This document shows positions 1 through 8,507 of a stretch of 64,000 nt of DNA, one piece after another. The translations under genes were made by a program, and so were the position numbers. Each line of letters starts with the position of its first letter. The first letter of the stretch is position 1. This DNA is from Mesorhizobium sp. M1D.F.Ca.ET.043.01.1.1 (GTDB taxonomy: Bacteria; Pseudomonadota; Alphaproteobacteria; Rhizobiales; Rhizobiaceae). The stretch lies in NCBI RefSeq assembly GCF_003952385.1, contig NZ_CP034444.1, positions 1,860,001-1,924,000 on the forward strand. Direction: 5' to 3'. The notes below the pieces were generated by a model. It saw nothing but the letters and a program-made list of their open reading frames with translations. It searched no databases and had not been told where the DNA came from.

Positions 1-2059
1 AATTGTCGATGTCGGATAGCGACTGGGTGGCGAAGACCACACTGGCGTTCTTCTTGCGCAGCGTCTTCAGCCACTCGCGCAGTTGCGCGGCGAAACCTTC
101 GTCGTCAAGGGCGAGCCAACCCTCGTCGATGATAAGCAATGTCGGCCGGCCATCGAGCCGGTCGCCGATGCGGTGGAAAAGGTAGGACAGGGTGGCGGGT
201 GCTGCTCCGGTGCCAACCAGGCCCTCTATCTCAAACGCTTGCACGGCCGCCGCACCGAGGTGCTCGGCCTCGGAATCGAGCAAGCGACCATACGGGCCCC
301 CTATGCAGTAGGAGCGCAGGGCCTGTTTCAGGTTGTTGGCCTGCAGCAACACGCTCAGGCCGGTGATGGTGCGCTCGCCGGCCGGCGCGGAGGCGAGCGA
401 GCTCAGCGCCGTCCAGATATGTTCCTTGGCTTCCGGATTGATGGCAACGCCTTCGCGCCCGAGGATCGCGACGATCCAGTCGGCCGTCCAGGCGCGTTCG
501 TAGGTATTGTCGATCCTCGCGAGGGGCTGCAGCGAGACGGAGGCTTCCATGCCCTCCGTAAGCCCGCCTCCGAGATCGTGCCAGTCGCCCCCCATGGCGA
601 GCGTTGCGGCACGGATCGAGCCGCCGAAGTCGAAGGCGAAGACCTGCGCCCGCGCATAGCGACGGAACTGCAAGACCATGAGCGCCAGCAGCACGGATTT
701 GCCCGCGCCGGTCGGGCCGACGACCAGGGTGTGGCCGACGTCGCCGACATGCAAGGACAACCGGAACGGGGTCGAGCCTTCGGTCTTGCCGTAAAGCAAG
801 GGAGGACGACCGAAATGCTCGTCCCGTTCCGGCCCCGCCCACACGGCAGAGAGGGGGATCATGTGGGCGAGATTGAGCGTCGAGATGGGCGGCTGGCGGA
901 CGTTGGCATAGGCATGTCCAGGCAGTGAACCGAGCCAGGCGTCGACGGCATTGACGGTTTCGACCATGGCCGTGAAGTCGCGACCTTGAATGACCTTCTC
1001 GACAAGGCGAAGTTTCTCATCGGCGAGGCGCGGATCGGCGTCCAAGACCGTGATGGTCGCAGTGACATAGGCCATGCCCGCGATCTCGGCGCCAAGCTCC
1101 TGCAAGGCCATGTCGGCGTCGACTGACTTGTTGGCGGCGTCGGTGTCGACCAGCACGGACGCCTCGTTGGTCATGACCTCCTTCAGGATCGCCGCAACCG
1201 ACTTGCGTTTTGCAAACCATTGCCGGCGGATCTTCGTCACGAGCTTTGTGGCATCGGTCTTGTCGAGCAGGATCGCGCGAGTCGACCAGCGATAGGGAAA
1301 GGCCAGCCGGTTCAAATCATCGAGCAAGCCTGGCGTCGTGGCGGCGGGAAAGCCGACAATGGTGAGCACGCGAAGATGCTGATCGCCGAGGCGAGGCTCG
1401 AGCCCTCCGGTCAGGGATTGGTCGGCAAGCAGCGCATCGAGATAGACCGGGGTCTCCGGGACGCGCACCCGATGATGCCTGGTCGATATGGTGGCGTGCA
1501 GATAGGTCAGTGTCTCGCCGTCGTCGAGCCACCGGCATTCCGGCATGAAGCCGTCGAGCAAAGCGAGCACGCGATCGGTACGGTCGATGAAGGCACGTAG
1601 GATCTCATGAGGATCGACGCCAGATTGTTCGCGTCCCTCGTAAAGCCATTTCTCGGCGCGCGCGGCTTCTTCCGGCGGCGACAGATGGAGGAATGTGAGG
1701 AAGTAGCTCGATTCGAAATGCACCCCCTCCTCCTCGAAGTCGGCTTTGCGCTCGGCGTCGACAAGGGCGGACGCAGCATCGGGAAACTGGCTGTCGGGAT
1801 AGGTCGCCGCCTCGCGCCGCTGCGCCTCGACGAAGATGCTCCAGCCGGACCCGAGGCGACGAAAGGCGTTGTTGATGCGCGCGGCCACAGCGACCAATTC
1901 AGCCGGGACGGCGGAATCCAGGTCCGGCCCGCGAAACATCGCGGTGCGCTGGAAGCTGCCGTCCTTGTTAAGCACCACGCCTGGCGCCGCTAGCGCTACC
2001 CATGGCAGGTAATCGGCAAGGCGACTGCCGGAACGGCGATATTCGGCAAGGTTCATCAT
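1..2059 (-). CDS. trbE: TrbE, conjugative type IV secretion ATPase (VirB4 family), 3' end outside window
   Basis: Largest ATPase of the Trb mating-pair formation system; VirB4-type proteins power pilus biogenesis and substrate transfer at the inner membrane. The frame is open from the ATG at 2059 to the left edge, 686 codons, and starts MMNLAEYRR, typical of TrbE. A Walker A motif GPTGAGKS is read near 700-725, and the VirB4-type stretch FATQSLSDIDN lies at the window edge. It starts 12 nt after trbD, with a purine-rich GAGAGGG site in the gap. It is the fourth gene of trbB-C-D-E, so trbJ-L-F-G-I are expected further left. The family is about 815 residues long, so roughly 130 residues are missing here. 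Confidence 0.93.
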   Translation of the reverse strand, partial: MMNLAEYRRSGSRLADYLPWVALAAPGVVLNKDGSFQRTAMFRGPDLDSAVPAELVAVAARINNAFRRLGSGWSIFVEAQRREAATYPDSQFPDAASALVDAERKADFEEEGVHFESSYFLTFLHLSPPEEAARAEKWLYEGREQSGVDPHEILRAFIDRTDRVLALLDGFMPECRWLDDGETLTYLHATISTRHHRVRVPETPVYLDALLADQSLTGGLEPRLGDQHLRVLTIVGFPAATTPGLLDDLNRLAFPYRWSTRAILLDKTDATKLVTKIRRQWFAKRKSVAAILKEVMTNEASVLVDTDAANKSVDADMALQELGAEIAGMAYVTATITVLDADPRLADEKLRLVEKVIQGRDFTAMVETVNAVDAWLGSLPGHAYANVRQPPISTLNLAHMIPLSAVWAGPERDEHFGRPPLLYGKTEGSTPFRLSLHVGDVGHTLVVGPTGAGKSVLLALMVLQFRRYARAQVFAFDFGGSIRAATLAMGGDWHDLGGGLTEGMEASVSLQPLARIDNTYERAWTADWIVAILGREGVAINPEAKEHIWTALSSLASAPAGERTITGLSVLLQANNLKQALRSYCIGGPYGRLLDSEAEHLGAAAVQAFEIEGLVGTGAAPATLSYLFHRIGDRLDGRPTLLIIDEGWLALDDEGFAAQLREWLKTLRKKNASVVFATQSLSDIDN

Positions 2060-2071
2060 GATGGCGCCCTC

Positions 2072-2353
2072 TCAAACCGACAGGTGACCGGGAATGCGCA
2101 AATGCCGGCGGCCGACTTCCACGAAGAGTGGATCGCGCCTGGCGGCCCACACCGCGGTGAAGTGCCCGAGCGCCCAGATGATGAGACCAACCAGCCACAG
2201 ACGCAGGCCGAGGCCCACCGCGCCGGCGAGCGTGCCATTCAGGATCGCGATGGAACGCGGCGCGCCGCCGAGCAGAATGTGTTCGGTCAGCGCCCTGTGG
2301 ACGGGGATGACAAATCCCGGCACCGCGTCGAGCTGTTCGAAAGCGGTTGCCAT
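2072..2353 (-). CDS. trbD: TrbD, conjugal transfer inner-membrane protein
   Basis: Small VirB3-like component of the Trb mating apparatus, thought to anchor the VirB4-type ATPase at the inner membrane. The 93-residue product starts MATAFEQLDAVPGFVIPVHR and contains the family pattern around ILLGGAPRS followed by a hydrophobic segment (residues about 43-68). The ATG overlaps the trbC stop by one base (ATGA), so translation is probably coupled. Length and position between trbC and trbE are standard. Confidence 0.9.
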   Translation of the reverse strand: MATAFEQLDAVPGFVIPVHRALTEHILLGGAPRSIAILNGTLAGAVGLGLRLWLVGLIIWALGHFTAVWAARRDPLFVEVGRRHLRIPGHLSV

Positions 2354-2685
2354 CAGATCAGAGCCCCGCCGCCGAATGAGAAGAACGACAGGAAAAAGCT
2401 TGACGCAGCGAAGGCGATGGAGAGGCCGAAGACGATCTGGATCAGACGCCGGAAGCCGCCCGAAGTATCGCCAAACGCCAGCGTCAGACCAGTCACGATG
2501 ATGATGATGACCGCGATGATCTTGGAGACCGGACCCTCCACCGACTGAAGTATCTTCTCGAGCGGCTGTTCCCACGGCATCGACGAGCCGGCGGCGTGCC
2601 CTGCCGGCGCGAGCATGAGATTGATTGCCAGGGTCGCGGAGGCGATGGCCAGGCAACGGTAGCCGCGAGACAGAATGCGGATCAT
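2353..2685 (-). CDS. trbC: TrbC, conjugative pilin precursor
   Basis: VirB2/TrbC-type major pilin of the conjugative pilus. The 110-residue protein has an N-terminal signal region (residues 1-32, cleaved near HAAGSSM), then two long hydrophobic helices (about 54-72 and 82-103) separated by a short polar loop, the usual pilin layout. The start codon overlaps the trbB stop by four bases and the stop overlaps the trbD start, so trbB-C-D are tightly coupled. In TrbC pilins the processing peptidase is TraF, which is encoded at 11,605-12,198. Confidence 0.9.
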   Translation of the reverse strand: MIRILSRGYRCLAIASATLAINLMLAPAGHAAGSSMPWEQPLEKILQSVEGPVSKIIAVIIIIVTGLTLAFGDTSGGFRRLIQIVFGLSIAFAASSFFLSFFSFGGGALI

Positions 2686-3674
2686 GAAGGATCTCCTGTG
2701 TTGTTGTGGATGGCTCGGGATGTGCGGTAATCGCCGTCGGAGCCAAGCCCGTCGACGCGAGCGAGCTCAGTCAGCCGCCGCGCCGAGCCGCGTCCGGACA
2801 GGACAGCGACGAGATCGATGGTTTCGGCGATCAGCGCGCGCGGGACAGTGACGACGGCTTCCTGGATCAATTGCTCGAGGCGGCGCAGCGCGCCGATGGC
2901 GGAGCCGGCATGAATGGTGCCGATGCCGCCGGGATGCCCGGTGCCCCATGCCTTGAGCAGATCGAGGGCTTCCGAGCCGCGCACCTCGCCGATGGGGATG
3001 CGGTCGGGCCGCAGGCGTAGCGACGAGCGGACCAGGTCGGAGAGCGTGGCGACACCATCCTTGGTGCGCATGGCGACAAGGTTGGGCGCGGCGCATTGCA
3101 GCTCGCGCGTGTCCTCGATGATGACGACGCGATCGGTCCCTCTTGCCACTTCGGCAAGCAGCGCGTTGGTCAATGTCGTCTTGCCGGTGGAGGTACCGCC
3201 GGCAACCAGAATGTTGGCGCGCGCAACGACCGCGGCACACAGCGCCGCGGCCTGTGCCGCGGTCATGATGCCCGCGGCCACATAGTCGTCGAGCGTGAAG
3301 ACCGCGACGGCGGGTTTGCGTATGGCGAAGGCAGGCGCGGCGACGACAGGCGGCAGAAGGCCTTCGAAGCGCTCGCCGGTGTCGGGCAGTTCGGCCGAGA
3401 CACGCGGCGAGCGCGAGTGCACCTCGGCGCCGACATGGTGGGCGACCAGACGTACGATGCGCTCGCCGTCGGCGGCTGACAGCACCTCACCAGTATCGGC
3501 CAGACCTTCGGAGAGTTGATCAACCCAGATGCGGCCATCCGGGTTGAGCATCACCTCGACAATCGTGGGATCGTCAAGGAGGCGGTTGATTGCCGAGCCC
3601 AGCGCGGTTCGCAACATTCGCGAACTGCGCTCGCGCCCCTGCCTTTCATTGTGCGAGTTATTCGAAACCGTCAT
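2682..3674 (-). CDS. trbB: TrbB, conjugal transfer ATPase (VirB11 family)
   Basis: Hexameric traffic ATPase of the Trb secretion system. The 330-residue protein shows a Walker A motif GGTSTGKTT (about residues 159-167), an Asp box IIEDTRELQ, a Walker B-like segment IPIGEVRG and the His box TIHAGSA, all hallmarks of VirB11/TrbB. It opens the trbB-C-D-E cluster. In related ICEs it directly follows the CopG-like gene; here a HipA-type gene lies between them (3866-5704), which may change how trbB is transcribed. Confidence 0.94.
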   Translation of the reverse strand: MTVSNNSHNERQGRERSSRMLRTALGSAINRLLDDPTIVEVMLNPDGRIWVDQLSEGLADTGEVLSAADGERIVRLVAHHVGAEVHSRSPRVSAELPDTGERFEGLLPPVVAAPAFAIRKPAVAVFTLDDYVAAGIMTAAQAAALCAAVVARANILVAGGTSTGKTTLTNALLAEVARGTDRVVIIEDTRELQCAAPNLVAMRTKDGVATLSDLVRSSLRLRPDRIPIGEVRGSEALDLLKAWGTGHPGGIGTIHAGSAIGALRRLEQLIQEAVVTVPRALIAETIDLVAVLSGRGSARRLTELARVDGLGSDGDYRTSRAIHNNTGDPS

Positions 3675-3865
3675 CTGGTCCCCGATCTTTGGGCGGGAAC
3701 AACTTTGACCGTCCCCGGGTGGGGATGATTAAAAGAGCCGGATTGCGGGCCGCTTCAACAAGTAAGTCGATGGCGTAGTAGTGCGGCGTGCAAATACAGG
3801 CGCACGGCGGAGGGACCGACGAGGCGCGATCTCGTCGCGGCCAGCCGGGCACTCGCCGACGGGAT

Positions 3866-5704
3866 TTAGCTGAGGCTTTCGACACGTTCCGCAACGATGC
3901 GGCGTATCTCGGCGGCGACTTCGACGGCGGCGTGGTCGGCGGCGAAAGACGCCGGTACCGAGAGTTCGCCGGCGGCGGCGCCGACGGCGGCGACGAGGGC
4001 GTCAATGGCCTGGTCGGCCTCGCCAGCCTTGATTCCCGCCGTGGCGGCGAGAGCCTTGAAGTCGGCGCGGCGCAGCCGGTCGTCTTTGCCGTTTAGCTTG
4101 AGCGCGATGCGGTCACGCTCAAGGCGGGGAAAGACCCGCGTGGTCACCGCGTCGTAGAGCGGCGCCATGCGCACGCTGGCAAAGCGATTGCTGCCGGGCT
4201 CGGCGATCTTGAGCAGCGCGAGGTTCTTGAGGTGCATGTCGCCGTCGGCGATCAGCCAGGCGAAGACGGCGCGCTTCAGCACGACGATCAAGTCTTCTTC
4301 GGACGACGTCGACAGCGGGCGTAGCGCACGGGCGACGCGCTCGATCGTGCCGTCATACTTGGCCTCTGTCGGCACGGCGAGGACGGATGTGAAATCCTCG
4401 AGCGCCAGCATGCGGGTATCGTTACCGCTGCGACGAATGTCGAAGCGCTCGACAATGAGTGCCGGAGGCATACCGTCCGGCATGGGTACAAGCGCCATTG
4501 AAGGTGCCTCGAAGCCGGCCGAGGCGCCAAGCGTGAGCGACAAATATTCGACCACCGGCAGAATCTCGAAACCGCCCGTGCCGCCGGGCTTCAGGATATG
4601 CGTGAAGGGTTGGCCGGTGCTTGGCGACAAGACACCGTCATGGGCAAGAAACATTGGCGCCTTGATCTGGATACCAGACAGCCGCGGGGTATCGCTGCGG
4701 GCGAAGATCGCGGCGAGATTGCGCTCGAAGCTGTCTTTGAGCGCCCCGCTACCTGGCCCCTCGTAGCGTCCGGTGAAGACACCGTCGGTCGTGAAGCGCG
4801 CCAGTGGCGTGGTCAGCACGTCGGCCGGGAGCGTGGCAAGCTCGCGCGCATCATCGACAATGGTGATGTTCGACATATAGCGCTTACCCGACCTCAACAG
4901 CGCGCGTTCATCGCGATCCTTCAGCACGGACTCCAGCCATCCCTCTGGCAACAAGGCGGTGATGAAGGGCGGCAGGCGGCCAGGCGTGGTCTGGCGGATC
5001 AGCGGCGGGCCGTGCCATTCATGGGCGCGCCAGCGCCACTCGAATCCATCGTGGGCCAGATGGCCCATCGGCTCGCCGTGCCAAGCGACAACAAGATCGA
5101 GCGCCGCCTCATTGGTGGCCGCAGCGGCCACGGGGCCGCGGAGCAGGTAGCGCTCCGCCTGCTCGCCCTCATGGTACCACTGGTTTTCGCGAGCCAGTGT
5201 CCAGAGCGCGTCAGCGGCGGCTTGGGGCGTGCCGAACTCTTCGACGAGACGCTCGGCAATTTGCGTGCGCGTGGCATCGTCGATCGAGTTGGCGTGCTCG
5301 CTACGCAGCCGGAAGGCTTCGAGAAAGCGCTGACGGATGGACGAGACATTGACGCGAAACTCTCCCATTCCGTCATCGACGACGGCCGGGGCCACTGCCG
5401 GGTGGTCGGGGGCAATGTTCTGAATGATCTCGAGGCCGCGTATTCGTGTTCGCTGGCTGCGGCGTCCACTCATGAACAGGCGGCCGTCCCGGGTGGGGGC
5501 CAGCAGCACCGCGGTCGCAGCCGACAGATATGCCTGCGGATAGAGATAGTGAGCAATGCGGATCGCGTGGCGATGGACCATGGTGTCGATGTCGTCACTG
5601 TGGTCCACATAGATACCCCGCATCAGCTGCACCAGGCGCCCCTGCTGCGCGAGATAGTAAGTGCGTGCCTTGTCTATGGTTTCCCCGACGAGATGAAGCG
5701 CCAT
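3866..5704 (-). CDS. HipA-type kinase with N-terminal AbiEi-like domain (single-gene toxin-antitoxin candidate)
   Basis: A 612-residue protein. Residues about 1-120 resemble winged-helix AbiEi-type antitoxins (a RGIYVDHSDD segment, then AYLSAATAVLL). The remainder looks like the HipA kinase: a HipA-like LSGIQIKAP segment, FTHILKPGG, VERFDI, the catalytic loop ADGDMHLKN and the metal-binding APLYDAV. HipA kinases phosphorylate targets such as aminoacyl-tRNA synthetases and are normally paired with HipB; no separate HipB gene is adjacent. The gene sits inside the transfer cluster between the ribbon-helix-helix gene and trbB. No Shine-Dalgarno site precedes the ATG; a palindrome begins four bases upstream. 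The kinase assignment is firm. The AbiEi-like reading of the N-terminus and self-neutralisation are inferences. Confidence 0.82.
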   Translation of the reverse strand: MALHLVGETIDKARTYYLAQQGRLVQLMRGIYVDHSDDIDTMVHRHAIRIAHYLYPQAYLSAATAVLLAPTRDGRLFMSGRRSQRTRIRGLEIIQNIAPDHPAVAPAVVDDGMGEFRVNVSSIRQRFLEAFRLRSEHANSIDDATRTQIAERLVEEFGTPQAAADALWTLARENQWYHEGEQAERYLLRGPVAAAATNEAALDLVVAWHGEPMGHLAHDGFEWRWRAHEWHGPPLIRQTTPGRLPPFITALLPEGWLESVLKDRDERALLRSGKRYMSNITIVDDARELATLPADVLTTPLARFTTDGVFTGRYEGPGSGALKDSFERNLAAIFARSDTPRLSGIQIKAPMFLAHDGVLSPSTGQPFTHILKPGGTGGFEILPVVEYLSLTLGASAGFEAPSMALVPMPDGMPPALIVERFDIRRSGNDTRMLALEDFTSVLAVPTEAKYDGTIERVARALRPLSTSSEEDLIVVLKRAVFAWLIADGDMHLKNLALLKIAEPGSNRFASVRMAPLYDAVTTRVFPRLERDRIALKLNGKDDRLRRADFKALAATAGIKAGEADQAIDALVAAVGAAAGELSVPASFAADHAAVEVAAEIRRIVAERVESLS

Positions 5705-5707
5705 GGA

Positions 5708-5746
5708 TTCTAACTTTCGCGTATTTCAGATACGGGAAAGTTAGAA
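5708..5746. promoter_or_regulatory. Palindrome 1 upstream of the HipA-type gene (putative operator)
   Basis: Two 17-base arms, TTCTAACTTTCGCGTAT and ATACGGGAAAGTTAGAA, match at 16 of 17 positions around the 5-base centre TTCAG. The site starts four bases upstream of the ATG, so it could be an operator or, as RNA, a hairpin that blocks initiation. It is present again, inverted, about 50 bases further upstream. Confidence 0.75.
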
Positions 5747-5776
5747 TTTTATCTCTGGTGTGTCAAATGTATTCGC

Positions 5777-5810
5777 ACTTTCGCGTATCTGAAATACGCG
5801 AAAGTTAGAA
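5777..5810. promoter_or_regulatory. Palindrome 2 upstream of the HipA-type gene (putative operator)
   Basis: ACTTTCGCGTAT and ATACGCGAAAGT form perfect 12-base arms around CTGAA, followed by TAGAA. This is the inverted copy of palindrome 1 (the centre CTGAA is the complement of TTCAG). Two matched palindromes within 100 bases of the start suggest cooperative autoregulation by the protein's own DNA-binding domain. That is inference. Confidence 0.72.
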
Positions 5811-6049
5811 TCGGCACCGCGGTCAATACCCGTCCGCATGGACCCGACAGCGCAGGCCAGCGGTCGCCCAGGCCGAGCTTACCACCGGCAGGAACGGACG
5901 AAGCTGGACTCCCAGATATGTCCGATGTTGCCGCCGCCGGTCTATCCCACCGCAGCGTTCCAGCAGACCGGCATCATGCCGATGGCATGTCGCCACAGAC
6001 CTCGCAACAAAAGTACGTACCCGGCTTCAGCGCGACTAGAGCTGCGTTG

Positions 6050-6478
6050 TCAGTCATGTGCCGGATCGACATCCTCGGAAATCTCCTGCCGCAGTTTCGG
6101 TCCCTTCGCCAGGCGCCTGCCCAAGGCCGCGACAAAGGCTTCGTAGCGTTCGGCCGCTTTGGCACGCGCTGCCTGGGCTGCGGGCTCGGGCAAGGCCGGC
6201 GTGGTCGCCAGCCAGAAGCGGACGAACACCGCCAGGGTCTCGATTGCGATGCCGACATCGCGTTCCTGCCGGGCCAGGCGGCGATCAACCTGATCGAGGC
6301 GTTTGGCGATCGCCGCCTCGCTACGCTCATCGGCATCCGGCGACAGGAACGAAGCGATCGCGGCCTCAGCGATCATGGACTGGGATTGATCCCGCCGCGC
6401 CGCATAGTCGGCGAGCATCATCATGATGGTCGGGTCGAGATAGACGGAGATCTGAACTTTCTTTTTTCGACCGGCCAT
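6050..6478 (-). CDS. CopG-like ribbon-helix-helix protein of the transfer region
   Basis: A 142-residue protein whose first 45 residues (MAGRKKKVQISVYLDPTIM...) fit a ribbon-helix-helix DNA-binding fold, followed by a charged helical segment and a C-terminal tail. It ends the traG-proximal group: its start lies 5 bases after the traG stop. Genes of this type sit between traG and trbB in many trb-type ICEs and may regulate or assist relaxosome assembly. Its exact role is not known from sequence. The 239-base gap to the palindromes (5811-6049) shows no clear gene. Confidence 0.82.
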   Translation of the reverse strand: MAGRKKKVQISVYLDPTIMMMLADYAARRDQSQSMIAEAAIASFLSPDADERSEAAIAKRLDQVDRRLARQERDVGIAIETLAVFVRFWLATTPALPEPAAQAARAKAAERYEAFVAALGRRLAKGPKLRQEISEDVDPAHD

Positions 6479-6483
6479 GGCGC

Positions 6484-8472
6484 CTACAACTCCATGCCAT
6501 CGTTGGGGTCGAGGGAGACCTGCCGCGCCACACCCCGCATGAGGCGAGCCAGGCGACGATTGCGGACGGCATCATCGTCATCCGCATCGTCGGCCGGGTC
6601 GATCTCGAACTCATTCTCGATCGGAGCCGCTTTCTCGACGGGCCGCACAAGGTTGAGTTCGTGTTGTTGGCGCCGTTCGGACTCAGTCGGATCTTCACCG
6701 TCCTGCCGGCGCGCGCCGCAAGCTTCGGCGACATCAGGGCAAGCCTGAATCGGCAGGCCGCTCCAGTCGTCAGGACGTGCGTTTTCGGATCGGGTCAGTT
6801 CGGGCGGCGAAAGGACGCGATCCCGAAAACGAACATCCTCATAGTATCGCGCCTTCTTCGCCCGGATTGGGGGCGCGCCCGCCACCATGACGATCTCATC
6901 GGTCGGCGGAAGCTGCATGATCTCGCCAGGGGTCAGTAGCTGGCGGGCGGTCTCTTGTCGCGACACCATGAGATGTCCGAGCCAGGGCGAGAGCCGGTGG
7001 CCGGCATAGTTCTTCATTGCCCGCATTTCGGTCGCCGTGCCGAGCGCGTCGGAGACACGTTTGGCAGTCCTTTCGTCGTTCGTGGCGAAGCTCACGCGCA
7101 CATGACAGTTGTCGAGGATCGAGTTGTTCGGGCCGTATGCCTTCTCGATCTGGTTCAGCGACTGCGCAATCAGGAAGCTCTTCAGCCCGTAACCCGCCAT
7201 GAAGGCCAGCGCGCTTTCGAAGAAGTCTAGGCGGCCGAGGGCCGGAAACTCATCCAGCATGAGCAGCAATCGGTGGCGGCTCGTCCTTGTCTGCAGCTCT
7301 TCCGTCAGTCGACGTCCGATCTGGTTGAGGATGAGGCGGATGAGCGGCTTGGTCCGATTGATGTCCGAGGGTGGCACGACGAGATAGAGTGTCGCGGGCT
7401 GCTTTCCGTCGACGATGTCGCTGATCCGCCAGTCGCAGCGCCTGGTTACCTCGGCGACGACGGGGTCGCGATAGAGGCCGAGGAAGGACATCGCGGTGGA
7501 GAGCACACCGGACCGCTCGTTGTCGGATTTGTTGAGCAGTTCGCGCGCAGCACTGGCGATGACGGGGTGTGCGCCGGTCTCGCCCAGATGCGCGGTCCTC
7601 ATCATCGCCGCCAGCGTCGACTCGATTGGGCGTTTCGGATCGGAGAGGAAGGCGGCGACGCCGGCGAGCGTCTTGTCCTTCTCGGCATAGAGGACGTGTA
7701 GGATCGCGCCGACCAGCAGAGCATGGCTGGTCTTTTCCCAGTGGTTCCGCTTCTCGAGACTTCCTTCCGGGTCGACAAGAATGTCAGCAATGTTCTGAAC
7801 ATCGCGGACCTCCCATTCGCCGCGGCGGACCTCCAGGAGGGGATTGTAGGCAGACGATTTCGAATTGGTCGGATCGAAGAGCAGCACCCGGCCATGCTGA
7901 GCCCGAAAGCCTGCGGTGAGCTGCCAGTTCTCGCCCTTGATGTCGTGGACGAGCGCCGAGCCCGGCCAGGTCAGCAGCGACGGCACCACAAGGCCGACGC
8001 CCTTGCCGGATCGAGTTGGGGCGAAGCACAGCACGTGCTCAGGCCCGTCGTGACGGAGGTAGTGACGATCATAGCGCCCAAGCACCACACCATCGGCGCC
8101 GAGAAGACCAGCAGCTTCCACCTCTCGCCTGTCGGACCACCGGGCCGAGCCATATGTGTAAACGTTCCTGACTTCACGAGCGCGCCACACCGACATGCCG
8201 ATCGCGACGACGATCGAGAGGAAGCCGCCGGAAACGGCGATCAGTCCGCCTTCGACGAAGAGGTTCTGGGCGTAGGCGTCGTAGAAGTACCACCACCAGA
8301 ACAGAGCGGGCGGATAGTAGACGGGCCAGCCGGCGAGCTGGAACCAGGGCGGGCCAAGCTGGGGCTGGAAGCCCAGCCTCCATGCGGTCCATTGCGTCGC
8401 CGCCCAGCTTGTCAACAACACGATCAGGAAGACAGTGAGTATCTGTCCCCAGAGGATTTTCGTGGCGGACAT
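6484..8472 (-). CDS. traG: TraG, type IV coupling protein (VirD4 family)
   Basis: Membrane ATPase that connects the relaxosome to the secretion channel. The 662-residue protein begins with two transmembrane segments (about residues 10-32 and 70-95), then a Walker A region APTRSGKGVGLVVPSLL and a Walker B LLLMLDEFPALGRL, diagnostic of TraG/VirD4. It lies 35 bases downstream of the relaxase and just upstream of the ribbon-helix-helix gene, the normal DNA-processing order. The length is typical. Confidence 0.95.
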   Translation of the reverse strand: MSATKILWGQILTVFLIVLLTSWAATQWTAWRLGFQPQLGPPWFQLAGWPVYYPPALFWWWYFYDAYAQNLFVEGGLIAVSGGFLSIVVAIGMSVWRAREVRNVYTYGSARWSDRREVEAAGLLGADGVVLGRYDRHYLRHDGPEHVLCFAPTRSGKGVGLVVPSLLTWPGSALVHDIKGENWQLTAGFRAQHGRVLLFDPTNSKSSAYNPLLEVRRGEWEVRDVQNIADILVDPEGSLEKRNHWEKTSHALLVGAILHVLYAEKDKTLAGVAAFLSDPKRPIESTLAAMMRTAHLGETGAHPVIASAARELLNKSDNERSGVLSTAMSFLGLYRDPVVAEVTRRCDWRISDIVDGKQPATLYLVVPPSDINRTKPLIRLILNQIGRRLTEELQTRTSRHRLLLMLDEFPALGRLDFFESALAFMAGYGLKSFLIAQSLNQIEKAYGPNNSILDNCHVRVSFATNDERTAKRVSDALGTATEMRAMKNYAGHRLSPWLGHLMVSRQETARQLLTPGEIMQLPPTDEIVMVAGAPPIRAKKARYYEDVRFRDRVLSPPELTRSENARPDDWSGLPIQACPDVAEACGARRQDGEDPTESERRQQHELNLVRPVEKAAPIENEFEIDPADDADDDDAVRNRRLARLMRGVARQVSLDPNDGMEL

Positions 8473-8507
8473 GGCATAGTCCTCTTTTCCTGTTCTTCTT
8501 CCTGTTG

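Noticed and set aside
83..928. Long plus-strand frame opposite trbE
   Set aside because: Antisense shadow of the TrbE coding sequence; no start signal or domain, and the opposite strand has Walker motifs.
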